From NCBI GenBank assembly GCA_026315105.1, contig CM048746.1:641693398-641757397 (forward strand): DNA of 64,000 nt, written 5' to 3'. The stretch comes from Locusta migratoria. Lineage: Eukaryota; Arthropoda; Insecta; Orthoptera; Acrididae. Shown here piece after piece: positions 11,208-20,310 of the stretch. Position 1 is the first letter of the stretch, and each line of letters opens with the position of its first letter. Under the pieces are notes generated by a model. The model was not told where the DNA came from, searched no databases, and worked only from the letters and a program-made list of their open reading frames with translations. The translations under genes and the position numbers were made by a program.

Positions 11208-11822
11208 ATGATATTTGTTATTAACAATTCGACACAGTTCAAAAGTAATAGCAGTGTGCATAGCTACAACACTAGGAGAAAGGATGATATTCACTGTTCA
11301 AGGTTAAATCTAACTTTGGCTCAGAAAGGGGTGAATTATGCTGACACAAAAGGCTTTGGTCACCTACCAAGTAGCATCAAAAGTCTGACAGATAGCCAAC
11401 TAGTATTTAAAAAGAAATTAAAGGAATTTCTAAATGGCAACTCCTTTTACAATGTAGATGAATTTTAGATGAAACTCAAATGAAAAAATAAATCCTTTAA
11501 ATACTGATTGTCAAGTGTAGACAACATTTACTAAACTGACACGTTCCATATCATTACGATATGTCGTATATATGAAAAATGTTTGTACAGCTTATGGGAC
11601 TTAACTACGGGGTTATCAGTCCCTAAACTTACAAACTACTTATGAACTACTTACGAACTAGGACGGCACAAATATCCATGCCCGAGGGGGGATTCGAACC
11701 CCCGACCGTAGTGGCCGTGTAGACCGTGACTGGAGCGCCTTAGTCCCCTCGGCCACCACGGCCGGCCGTATATATGATCTATGGATCAAGTATTAATGTG
11801 ATCTAATCTGAAATCAGATCAA
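11208..11822 (+). pseudogene. LINE ORF2 C-terminus with (TAATC) tail
   Basis: Positions 11208-11468 encode an intact 86-residue piece: SVHSYNTRRKDDIHCSRLNL, then QKGVNYADTKGFGHLPSSIKS and FKKKLKEFLNGNSFYNVDEF before a stop. Such NTRxKxD...hLP.xIK...FKxxLKxFL blocks are typical of the extreme C-terminus of CR1/Jockey-type LINE polymerases. The 3' untranslated end (11500-11822) repeats the block at 5985-6090 and ends ATTAATGTGATCTAATCT. A SINE sits in it at 11576-11766. No catalytic domain is retained, so this is a 5'-truncated insertion. Confidence 0.8.
11576..11766 (-). repeat. tRNA-derived SINE (type B) in a LINE 3' end
   Basis: Full type B unit on the minus strand, from GCCGGCCGTGGTGGCCGAGG at 11766 to the ACAAACATTTTT tail at 11576. 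An exact 11-bp duplication CGTATATATGA occurs at 11565-11575 and 11767-11777. Confidence 0.95.
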
Positions 11823-11960
11823 AAACTGAATGATTTAGGTGTTCTTTTTTCCCTCGATCTATTAGAGAATGTCACTGTAGAAAAATACGATAAAAGCGGT
11901 TCGGTGAACCCTCTGTCATACATTTCAATGGGACGTGCAGACTTAATGTAGTTGTAGAAC
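11823..11960 (+). repeat. 3' tail of a (ATGTAG)-type LINE
   Basis: The GATTTAGGTGTTCTTTTTTC, CTATTAGAGAATG and GGTGAACCCTC blocks match the 3' end of the LINEs at 2700-2878 and 29160-29300. It ends TTAATGTAGTTGTAG. Confidence 0.75.
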
Positions 11961-12335
11961 TGTTCCCTCCGGTACCACATACAGAGTAACAATTATTTAA
12001 TTGTATGCGACAAAAACCAAAATTGAAACTCAGAAACTCCCTGACAGATTCAAATTGTGTTCCGGAACCGGGACTCGAACCTGGGACCTTTGCCTTTCGC
12101 GGTCAAGTGCTCCTCCCCGGTTCCGGCACACAATTTGAATCTGTCAGGAAGTTTCATATCAACGCACACTCCGCTGAAGAGTGAAAGAAGTATTCTGAAA
12201 GCCTAAATTAGTTACAATCTACGACGTTCACACAATTTGTTCATCATCTAAACGTCACTGCAGTAATGGGTTATGACACGTTCTATGTGTCTTGCGTGGT
12301 GGTGATATGAGGCAGACGAATAGCCAAATTAGTCG
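11961..12335 (+). repeat. Segment duplicated at 17759-17977
   Basis: Both this segment and 17759-17977 directly follow a LINE 3' tail. They share CTAAATTAGTTACAATCTAC, GGGTTATGACACGTT and GCAGACGAATAGC in the same order. Here the segment is split by the foldback at 12033-12155. No coding content is evident. Confidence 0.7.
12033..12155. repeat. tRNA-centred foldback element
   Basis: The left arm 12033-12072 and right arm 12116-12155 are inverted 40-bp copies matching at 38 positions. The 43-bp loop together with the left arm contains a minus-strand tRNA-like segment with box B (GGTTCGAGTCCCGG read in reverse). The outer arm sequence ACAAATTTGAATCTGTCAGG-like is the 3' flank of that tRNA-like unit, so the structure looks like the tail of one tRNA-derived repeat joined in inverted orientation to another. 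Confidence 0.85.
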
Positions 12336-12591
12336 CGTTGTGCTCATTCCGCATCCACGAATCCTTTTTTCACGAATCTGCCCTTTTCTTCCTTACTGTT
12401 TCCCTCGACTTGATTCAGAATTCCTTGTAGTATATCTGATCAATAGTTTCACCCCCAAACATAGGCTCAATCCTGACAAAACTCCCTTTTTATTGACGTT
12501 GTATTGCAGCAGGAGTTGGAAACACACGCATTATTGGACATGATGAACTATCTGGAACACAAGCAGATACTGACCGAAAGACACGGAGAGA
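12336..12591. other. Unassigned 256 bp
   Basis: Nothing recognised. Confidence 0.35.
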
Positions 12592-12812
12592 GTATCATTC
12601 TTGTGAAACACAGATAGCTCTTCATTCACATGAAGTGAAGGGTGCTATCGACAAGCGATCCCAAATCGATTCCGGAAGGCTTTTGACAATGTACCTCACA
12701 AGCTACTCCTAATCAAATTGCCTGCTTTTGGAATTTCGCCATTGTTGTATGAATTCATTCGCGATTTCCTCTCAGAGAGGACACATTATGTAGTAATTGA
12801 CGATAAGTGACG
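12592..12812 (+). pseudogene. LINE reverse-transcriptase fragment
   Basis: Broken frames carry SSFT(H)EV..AIDK, then KAFDNVPHKLLLIKL and FIRDFLSERTHYVVIDDK, the finger and palm region just before the catalytic FADD of the CR1/Jockey-type family seen at 27337-28524. Homology ends at about 12812, where CpG-rich DNA begins. It overlaps the domain region of the fragment at 13537, so the two are separate copies, not one split copy. Confidence 0.75.
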
Positions 12813-13536
12813 ATAATTGACGAGTTTGTGGCGGACAATCATCGTATCACTGGATATATTGGTCCTTTTGTTCCTTGATACATTACTCACCTATGGGAAC
12901 AAACCTGTACAAGCAGTGACTATGGTGACAATTTCACTAACTGGAAGCGAGACGTCTGCAGTGCCTCCGGTTCGCAGCGAGCGCCCACGTAGCTCATGGC
13001 AGTGCACAAGCAGTCAGGACGACGTGCTCGGCTCGCTGTCGAAGCCGAACCGTGCCTTGAGACCGGCTGCCACCCTGCGGAATGCGCACTCGACATTCCG
13101 GGCCTCCCGCCGGCGCACTTGCTAGCTGACGCCGGGAAAGTAGGCTGCGCCAGTGGCATTTCTCAATCAGGGCGCGGGCATTCCGCGTCCGCCAAGTTGG
13201 CGGCCCTGCGCCGGGCATTAGCGCCCGACCGACCGCCTCCTATCCCTCCCCTCCGCCGCGGGCGACTTTCGCTGCTGTCTTCCGGCGTCTGCCAATAAAT
13301 GAGACCCTGAGAGATGCGAGGGGAATATCCGACAAAGCGAGAGAGAGGCAGCAGCGCGACCCGTATTATTAACGGCCGACCTAATAAAGAAAATTCGATT
13401 TGCGAACTTTGCCTGCAGTCGTAATGCGAGGCCCGGGTTTATTGCGCGTGAGACGCCGTCCCGAGGGCAGGGCAGTTTAATGGGGAAAACATCGGCGAGT
13501 CGGGCAGCATGCTGAGAGCACCAAAGTCACGACGAC
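12813..13536. other. CpG-rich unassigned 0.72 kb
   Basis: From about 12950 to 13480 GC and CpG content is far above the surroundings. Overlapping open frames on both strands reflect composition rather than a gene. No repeat or domain was recognised. It lies between two LINE fragments. Confidence 0.4.
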
Positions 13537-13672
13537 TGGATTCATGATTTCCTGTCAGAAGGAACTCAGAACGTTGTAATTGACGCAAAGTCATCAAGTA
13601 GAACAGGAGTGATACCTCGCGTTCCCCAGGAGAGTGTAATGGGGCCACTATTGTTTCTCATTTTTATAAACG

Positions 13673-14617
13673 ACTAGATGACCCGATGAACTTCGTATCA
13701 CTTACCTCTTAATATAAACCATAGTAATTTAAATCATATGTATTTTAGACCCAGTAGCTTTATAAAGTCATTTGCTTTGAACGTTAAATGTGTAAAATTT
13801 TATCGCAATCGTACGAATGATGTTGATATCCCAAAGAAAAGAGCTATTTCCGTTTTCGACAAATTTTCCTTTTTTCTGGCCAACTATTCCAAACTTTTAC
13901 TTCACTCAAACCTTCCTCTTGCTTTGAACGTCGGACGTGAAAAATTTTATCGCAATCAGATAAATGGTACTGATATTTCATAGAAAAATCTCTTTCTATT
14001 TTTTTCTGAATTTTCCAATTTTCGAGCAAACATTTCCAAATTTTTGTTTCATAAGAACGTTCATCTTTCGTTGAACGTCAAAAGATTAAAATTTTATCGC
14101 AATCGGATGAACGATTCCCAACTTATAATGTTAAGTACATTTAGAAACACATTGAAAAATGAATTTGGTTCGAATTTTGCGACATTCCTTTTTGGTGTCC
14201 CTCTTTTTTAATTTTTTTTTTTACTCATTACTTTTCCGGGACCATAATGACCAAAGCAAAAAAAAAAAATAATTACCCCTGTCTGTCGTGCAAATAATCA
14301 GTTATAGCTTTGAATTCAATCAAAAACACATTGAAAAAAGCAGTTTCAGTTTTTCTCAAATTTTCCAATTTTCCGGTAGATTTTCCAAAACCTTTATTTC
14401 ATCAAATCTTGTCCTGTCAAGCTGTACTCAAGTGATGCTTTCAACATGAAATGTACAAACTTTTATCGCAATTGGACGAACGGTATTGATAGCTCACTGG
14501 AAAAAGCTGTTTCAATTTTTCCGGCTTTCCTCTTTTCCGGACAACCTTTCTATATTTTATCACCGTTTAAACCCTCCCTGGACTAACACAAATATTTCAA
14601 GACTTTATTTCTAAATG
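13673..14617. repeat. Decayed tandem repeat, about 146-bp period
   Basis: The motif AATTTTATCGCAATC recurs at about 13797, 13943 and 14090, and again as CTTTTATCGCAATTGG near 14460. Each is followed by GAACGATT/AATGGTATTGAT-like words and preceded by TTTGAACGT and CATTTCCAAATTTT-like words. The spacing between the first three is about 146 bp. No protein coding is evident. Confidence 0.7.
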
Positions 14618-14790
14618 ATTGCAAATATTTTGGACCAAACTGCGTGGTCATCAGTCCGTAGCTTACAAACTACTTCAACCTAGGTAAACTGACCTAAGGA
14701 CAACACACACACCCATGCCCCAGGGAGCACTCGAACCTCCACAGCGAGCAATCGCGCGCACCGCAGCGAGACGCCTTAGACCGCACAGCA
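14618..14790 (-). repeat. tRNA-derived SINE (type A), tail-truncated
   Basis: In minus orientation the tRNA-like head GTCTAAGGCGTCTCGCTGCG, box B and the GACTGATGACCACGCAG core are well kept; the extreme tail is short. No clean target duplication was found. Confidence 0.8.
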
Positions 14791-14949
14791 ATTCATTTAT
14801 ATATATAGGAGACAATCTCTCTTAGACTGTTCGCGGATGATGCTGTCATTTATCGGTTAGCAGAGTCACCATACAATAAAAAGCAACTACAAAATAATTT
14901 AAATAAGATATCAGCACGGTTCAGAAATTCGCAATTCTACATCTACATA

Positions 14950-16857
14950 CAGGGTGTTTCACTAAGTGTGTTTCCCTCTGTAACTTATAAAATAATAGGT
15001 GACAAGAAATTTTAATGCGATAGGTCAACACAAGAAATGTTACACTTTCTGCTATTAACATAATTTATTGTATAATTTTTCAAAGAGTTACAGCACAAAG
15101 ATATAATTTTTTAAATTGAACAATAGTTTTTTCTATCGTGCATGGGAATCGTTGAAACCAGCTGCATCCAAATCAATTTAAACTACATTCCTATCACTGT
15201 TAGTTTAGGAGCTACAAACCTTCAAAGTTTCAGGGGCAGATTCCACACGCTGTACATAATACATGGCTGCGATGGTGATGGATGTTATGGCGGTGGGAAG
15301 TTGATTTACATGAGATGTTCAAATGTGTGACCATGCGCTTCAATGCATAATGCAATGCGCCGTCGAAAGGATCTGCGGAAAAGATGTAACATCGCCGGTG
15401 TGACGGAGCGACATGCGTCCTCGATGCGCCATTTTAGATCATCTGGGGATGTGGGCTCAGTGACATAAACACGATCCTTTAGATATCCCCAAAAAAAGAA
15501 ATCTACTGGTGTTAAATTGGGCGACCTTGTGGGCCATGAATGAGGACCATGGCGCCCCAACCATCTTCCTGCAAACCTGTTGTTTAGTTCTTCCACAACA
15601 GCACGCGCAGAATGGGCTGGGTGATCATCGTGCTGCATCCACATATGGACTCTCGTGTGTCAACACACATGTTCAAGGAGACCACCGAAACTGTCGGCTA
15701 TAAAAGCGCGATATAACTCACCTGTCAGTGTACCTGGGAAGTAGTGTGGACCGATGATTTCATCCCCAAGGATTCCACACCACACTTTAATAAACCACCT
15801 ACGTTGACGGTCGACAGGTCGTACCCACCGAGGACTGTCTGCGACCCAGTAGTGCATGTTATGGCGATGCACTGCACCATAATTTGTGAACGTGGACTCA
15901 TCAGAGAACATAACACTTTGTAAAGACTCCTGCTTGAAATTAAGCGTGGCCCACTCACAGAAAGCCACTCTTGAACGGAAATCGTCCCCATGAAGCTCCT
16001 GGGTCAGTGACAGGCGGTACGGGTGAAACCTGTGGCCGTGTACTATCCGCCACACAGATGTGAGACTGACACCAGCGACTGCAGCAACGGCCCGTAAGCT
16101 GACATGAGGATCGTGGTGTAGTGCAGCTAAAACAAACACCTCCGTCTCGTCACTTCTTGCAGTTCTTCGTCTGATACTGCGGCGCATTACCAAGCTGCCA
16201 GTTTCCCAAAGTCGTTGTTCGGCACGTAAGAACGTAATGGCTGCCGGGGCTCTTCGCCTAGGATATCTCACGGCATACGCCGTGGCTGCTTCATTGGACA
16301 TCGTGTCGGCACTCGCCGAGTATCAGCAACACGTCAACGTACTCTTTGTTCGTGTATGCCATAGTCATCCTATGTCAGTAACTCTGGTATATTGAGCCCC
16401 GCTTGTTTGTGTGGCTCCAACTGTCGGGTATACGGCCGTGTGCGGTGACAGTCGGCAGTCTAACAGCTCATCGAGGAAGCTTCTCGCTCCGTGACACCGA
16501 CGACGTTACAACTCGGCCGCACCGCATTTAGAAGGCGCATTCCATTATGCGCAGCGTTTGTGGTATCTGCTTCTGAAACTTTGAAGGGTTGTAGCTCCCA
16601 AACTGTGATAGGAATGTAGTTTAAATTGATTTGGACGCAGCTGTTTTCAACGAATCCAAAGCACGAAAGAAAAAACTATTGTTCCATTTAAAAAATTATA
16701 TCTTTGTGCTGTAACTCTTTGGAAAATGATACCATAAACTATGTTCATAGGTCTGCAGAAAGTGTAACATTTCTTGTGTTGAGCTACAGCATTAAAATTT
16801 CCCGTCACCTATTACTTTATAATTTACAGAGGCAAACACACTTAGTGAAACACCCTG
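14950..16857 (-). mobile_element. mariner-like (DD41D) transposon, copy 2
   Basis: Same family as 6218-8310. Both ends begin CAGGGTGTTTCACTAAGTGT (14950 inward and 16857 inward in reverse), with inverted repeats of roughly 320 bp and flanking TA at 14948-14949 and 16858-16859. No later insertion lies inside, so this is the best template for the family in the window. The outer ends agree better with each other than in copy 1. Confidence 0.92.
15306..16362 (-). pseudogene. DD41D mariner-like transposase, nearly intact
   Basis: The frame starts MAYTNKEYVDVLLILGECRH at 16362, gains one base near 16298 relative to copy 1, and then runs from 16301. It keeps the second helix-turn-helix (HVSLRAVAAVAGVSL), the first catalytic block VMFSDESTF, GDEIIGPHYFPGTLTGELYR, QHDDHPAH and LTPVDFFFWG. 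The spacing of the last two Asp is again 41 residues. A single in-frame TGA near 15659 separates the main part from the last 112 residues, which end HGHTFEHLM. With one stop and one early frameshift it is the least damaged transposase here. A non-mobile role has no support. Confidence 0.92.
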
Positions 16858-16859
16858 TA

Positions 16860-17095
16860 TATACTTCGCAAATCACCATAAGGGGCGTGGCGACGGGTAC
16901 ACTGTACCACTACTACGCATTTCCTTTCGTATTCCACTCCCAAATAGAACGAGGTGAAAAGAGAATTTCTAAATGTCTCTCTATTAGCCCGAATTTATCT
17001 TGTCTTTGTTATCTTTACGCGAAATGTAAGTAGGCGGCAGGAAGTTCGTTCTACACTCAGCTTCAAATTCCGGCCCTCTAAATTTCCTCAACAGA
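16860..17095 (-). repeat. 3' end of a second LINE family
   Basis: ACCATAAGGGGCGTGG, GTACACTGTACCACTACTA and TAAGTAGGCGGCAGGAAG match the 3' part of the LINE at 38885-39545 on the same strand. Only the last 235 bp is present. Confidence 0.8.
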
Positions 17096-17758
17096 ATTTA
17101 TCAAAAAATTGAGCCTCAATAATGAGAATTGTGAAGTCTTCCATATGACCACTACAAGAAATCAGTTAAACATCATTTACGTTATAAATTAGTCAAAAGT
17201 ACAGGCTGTAAATTCAACTAAATTCCTAGGAGTAACAATCACGAACAACTTAAATTTAAAAGAACTCACAGAAAATATTGTAGGGAAGGCGAACCAAAGA
17301 GTAGGTTTCACTGGCAGAAAATTGAGAAGATGCAACAGCTAAAGAAATCGTCTACGCTATACTTGTACGTCCTAGTTTGGAATGTTACTGCGCATTGTGG
17401 GATCCCTACCAAGAGGCACTTACAGACGATCTAGAGAAAGCTAAGAGAAATGCAGCTCGTTTCGTATTATCACTATATAGGGGGAAGAGTGTCACGGAAA
17501 TGATGCACGAGTTGGGGTGCAAATCCTTTCACCAAATTCTCCCCGGAAGCGAACATTGTTTGTTAGGAATCACCTACATAGGAAGAAATGATCAGCGAAA
17601 TAAAGTAGAATAAATTAGATTGAAAACGGAGTTTTAGGTGTTCCTTCCTCCCGCGAGCTATTAGGGAATGGAACTGTAGAGAAATATCGTAAAAAGCGAT
17701 TCGCTGAACTGTTGCGGTGTACTTCAATGTTAGTTGGAGAGTATTTATGTAGATCAAG
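17096..17758 (+). pseudogene. LINE ORF2 C-terminal fragment
   Basis: This is the C-terminal part of the (ATGTAG)-tailed CR1/Jockey-type LINE. The region equivalent to NNEKCEVVHM is near 17115, FLGVTIT near 17225, and CALWDPYQEALTDDLEKAKR with AARFVLSLYRGKSVTEM at 17390-17505. The terminal LPPASYxGMEL-like block precedes the 3' end TTTATGTAGATC near 17745. Several frame changes separate these blocks, and the catalytic region is missing. It is more diverged from the 2-kb copy than the 28.8-kb copy is. Confidence 0.82.
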
Positions 17759-17977
17759 GTGTTGAACGCTACCCTCCAGTGCTGCTACCCTTGTCTAAAT
17801 ATATGATGACAATTAAGTAATTACATGCAACAATACCTAAATTAGTTACAATCTACGGCGTGTATACACTTTATTCAACATCTAAACCCAATTATAGATG
17901 TTCGGATGTGGGTTATGACACGTTAGATATACCTGTCTTGCGAGGCGGTGATGTGACGCAGACGAATAGCGAAATTC
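17759..17977 (+). repeat. Segment duplicated at 11961-12335
   Basis: The uninterrupted version of the segment that follows the LINE tail at 11960. Shared words run from CCCTCC through CTAAATTAGTTACAATCTAC to GCAGACGAATAGC. The two copies part company after 17977 and 12335. Confidence 0.7.
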
Positions 17978-18212
17978 TGCATAACCCGCTGAAGGACATC
18001 GATGCTGTCGATGACGTTCTGAATGACAGTTTTTATGTTAAAAGGAGATGGCACGGCAGTTGGTTCGGGGCTTTGTCCGAAATTTTGTATGGTGAAAGAG
18101 GTCCGCTAACACCTCACGTGGTTAAGATATTATGACGCACAACTCGGAAAATCCCGAGAAAAATCGATCCGAAGTTTCTTAGGTGTCTTATGAGTATACA
18201 ATGTTAGTCCTT

Positions 18213-18292
18213 TGCCGAGCCGCCGTCTTTCCTAGATGATTAGGGCTTGGACTCTTACACCAGAGGTCTTGGGTTCGATTCCTCCTCCGGCA
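18213..18292 (+). pseudogene. tRNA-like sequence, Val(TAC)-like
   Basis: TGCCGAG...CTCCGGCA make an imperfect acceptor stem. GATGATTAGGG resembles a D-arm, CTCTTACACCAGAG holds a TAC triplet at the anticodon position, and GGGTTCGATTCC is a perfect box B. A run of eight T begins at 18295, a potential Pol III terminator. Mispairs in the acceptor and D-arm argue for a tRNA pseudogene or a SINE head rather than a functional gene. Confidence 0.5.
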
Positions 18293-18302
18293 ATTTTTTT
18301 TT

Positions 18303-18691
18303 CTGCTTCATTTTTGAATAGACAGATGATGATAATGACAACATAACACTGTCAAAGATGTTTCCTCTCAAAGATTTGTACATTGATTTGACATTGACGT
18401 ATTTTACAAAGGAGAGACGTAAATTCTTTTACACAGAATAAACGCTATACATATGAATTGTACATTCACTGACTTAGGCTTTAATTACATTCAGCTGTAT
18501 TTACAGTTTCTTAAAATAATTTTACTTAGCGATATAGCATAGGCTGTGGTATACATATAGTAATGTGAGGAATAATAAATAAGTGTACATATTTGTGTGT
18601 TACCTCCGTGTATATTATGTTTCTAATTCAAGGACAGGTATATTAATTGATTGTGCATCTAAGTGGGCTATTATCTTATTTCATATTTATA
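18303..18691. other. Unassigned AT-rich 390 bp
   Basis: No feature recognised. Confidence 0.35.
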
Positions 18692-18900
18692 TTACATTAC
18701 TGCATGTGGCAGAAGTAGCATTGCAATGGAAAACTCTGTTTGTTCATTAAGGAGATGTTGTGGTGATTTATGTTTATGTATATAAATCTCTATTTCTTCA
18801 AGTAAATTCAGACGGCTGCCTTTGTCTGCATAATGCAGTATTTTGATGTGATCCTCAATGCTTTTTATTTTATGCCTGCTGTAAGTTATGTGCATGACAA
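18692..18900 (-). pseudogene. Penelope-like element, C-terminal tail fragment
   Basis: Minus-strand translation gives IEDHIKILHYADKGSRLNLL, then EEIEIYIHKHKSPQHLLNEQ. This is the segment that follows the GIY-YIG domain at the C-terminus of Penelope-like retroelement proteins (pattern LHxADKGxxLNxLEExEI). Nothing upstream of it is preserved in this orientation; the neighbouring GIY-YIG fragment is on the opposite strand. Confidence 0.65.
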
Positions 18901-18929
18901 ATGTAGATTTTGATGGGTTTCCTAGACGT

Positions 18930-19119
18930 ATAGCATCTAAATGCTATACAACAACTAGCCACTCATAACTTAACAAACAACAGTCCTCCATACAAAAGGT
19001 CAGGCATATATAAACTCAGCTGTCAAAGTTGCCCCTCCTACTATGTAGGACAAACTGGGAGAAGCTTTGACGTTCGTTTTAAAGAGCATCTAAAAACCGT
19101 GAGTGGCATCGAAGGCTGA
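18930..19119 (+). pseudogene. Penelope-like element, GIY-YIG endonuclease fragment
   Basis: The frame reads NNSPPYKRSGIYKLSCQSC, PSYYVGQTGRSFDVRFKEHL and ends in a TGA at 19117. It shows the GIY...YVG core, the CxxC pair between them, the conserved Arg after GQTGR and the EH of the catalytic helix. In Penelope-like elements this domain is fused C-terminal to the reverse transcriptase, which is absent here. About 60 residues remain. Confidence 0.8.
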
Positions 19120-19235
19120 CTGTCACAGTGATTGTAGCAGAATTCCAGGCAGTTCATGTCGTGAAACACTGACACAGCCATGTGGAATACATCATGTTAC
19201 AATGAAGAACGTTTCAAGGGTCATAACTCAAGTCC

Positions 19236-19465
19236 AGAAAGAGGCTTAGGGCTTAACGTCCCGTCGACAGCGTGGTCATTAGAGACAGAGCTTACGCTCG
19301 GCGTTTTAGTCAAGAATGACGAAGGAAATCGACCGTGTCCTTTGAAAGGAATCATCCCGGCATTTGCCTGGAGTAACTTAATAGGAAAATCACTGAAAAC
19401 CTAAAACTGGATGGCAGGAGGTGGATTTGAACCACCGTCCTACCAAATGCGAGCCCAGTGTTCAA
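19236..19465 (-). repeat. Arthropod-type tRNA-derived SINE (TTAACGTCCCGTCGAC family)
   Basis: On the minus strand it runs from CATTTGGTAGGACGGTGGTT (box B-like GGTTCAAATCC) through TTTTCAGTGATTTTCC, CCGGGATGATTCC and CGGTCGATTTCCTTC to GACGGGACGTTAAGCCC. I recall this order from a very widespread arthropod repeat. The box A part of the head is lost at the 19465 side. Confidence 0.7.
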
Positions 19466-19516
19466 AATGTGAAGAAGCTCGTCAGGTCAGGACAGGTCAG
19501 GAGTCAAGGCAGTGAC

Positions 19517-19730
19517 AAACGTTTGTAAACCTTTTGGACCAAATTACTATGATCATATTTTCCTAAACTTACAAACTAATTAAACTAAGTTACACTAAGG
19601 ACAACACACACGCATAAACAAACACACACACACACATACATGCTTGAGGGAGGACTCCAACCTCCGGCGGGAACTGCCAACAAATATCCGTAGCATGACG
19701 CTTTAGACCACTTGGCCATTCTGCGCCGCT
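19517..19730 (-). repeat. tRNA-derived SINE (type A), diverged
   Basis: The head at 19730-19690 (GTGGTCTAAAGCGTC), the CA/TG-rich linker and the GGTCCAAAAGGTTTACAAACG tail are recognisable. The linker has an enlarged CA tract (19619-19637). Confidence 0.75.
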
Positions 19731-19749
19731 ATCAACTCAGTGTTGACAG

Positions 19750-19854
<105 letters not shown>

Positions 19855-19860
19855 ATTACT

Positions 19861-20310
19861 TCACCATGAATTGAAGGCACGGGAACGATCTGTTAATCGA
19901 TAGTACTGTCGTGACGTGTTCTCACATCTGCCAGAAACTGAGAGAAGGGACCGGTCAGAAATGTCTTTTGAACGATAACTGTGTCTCTCATTTGCTTTCT
20001 CTGCGCCAGAATTGCGTCTCTGCGCGCTAATTGGTGTCGTTTGAGCTGATGTAATTGTTGTAGTTCTGAGAATTGCCGCAACTTCGTCCTCGACCTCGGC
20101 TTCGAAAATGGCCACCATTGTTTGATTGTTCACGTGGAAGTGTGTCATTTGTATTGTACTTGGATTCATTTGTGCGGTACTGTTTACAAATTCCATCTCT
20201 TTCATTACTTCTGTTCGGTCTATCGGTTTGCTCCACGGAGTGTCTGTCACTTGGCGGGATTTTTGTAATCTAGAACTATGTATATTGTTGACTTTATTAT
20301 TGTTTAACAT
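19861..20310 (-). other. Possible gag-like fragment, uncertain
   Basis: A 149-codon open frame on the minus strand overlaps a second frame reading NNGGHFRSRGRGRSCGNSQN. The Arg-Gly-rich stretch is like the basic nucleic-acid-binding tail of retrotransposon Gag proteins, and a (T)n tract lies at its 3' side. No zinc knuckle, protease or reverse transcriptase follows, and neither frame is clearly the true one. I do not recognise a specific family. It could equally be non-coding. Confidence 0.25.

Larger units (their letters stand above)
13537..14942 (+). pseudogene. LINE reverse transcriptase split by a 1.1-kb insertion
   Basis: The left piece 13537-13672 reads IHDFLSEGTQNVVIDAKSS and VPQESVMGPLLFLIFIND. 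The right piece 14803-14942 resumes with GDNLS and, after a frameshift, LFADDAVIYRLAES. Together they span the palm with the FADD catalytic block. Between them (13673-14802) lies a decayed tandem repeat and a SINE. The split falls exactly where IND should continue to xGDNLS, so this is an insertion and not two copies. Confidence 0.8.

Noticed and set aside
12994..13298. Overlapping open frames of 74-102 codons on both strands
   Set aside because: They sit in CpG-rich DNA where stops are rare, contradict each other in strand and frame, and show no domain.
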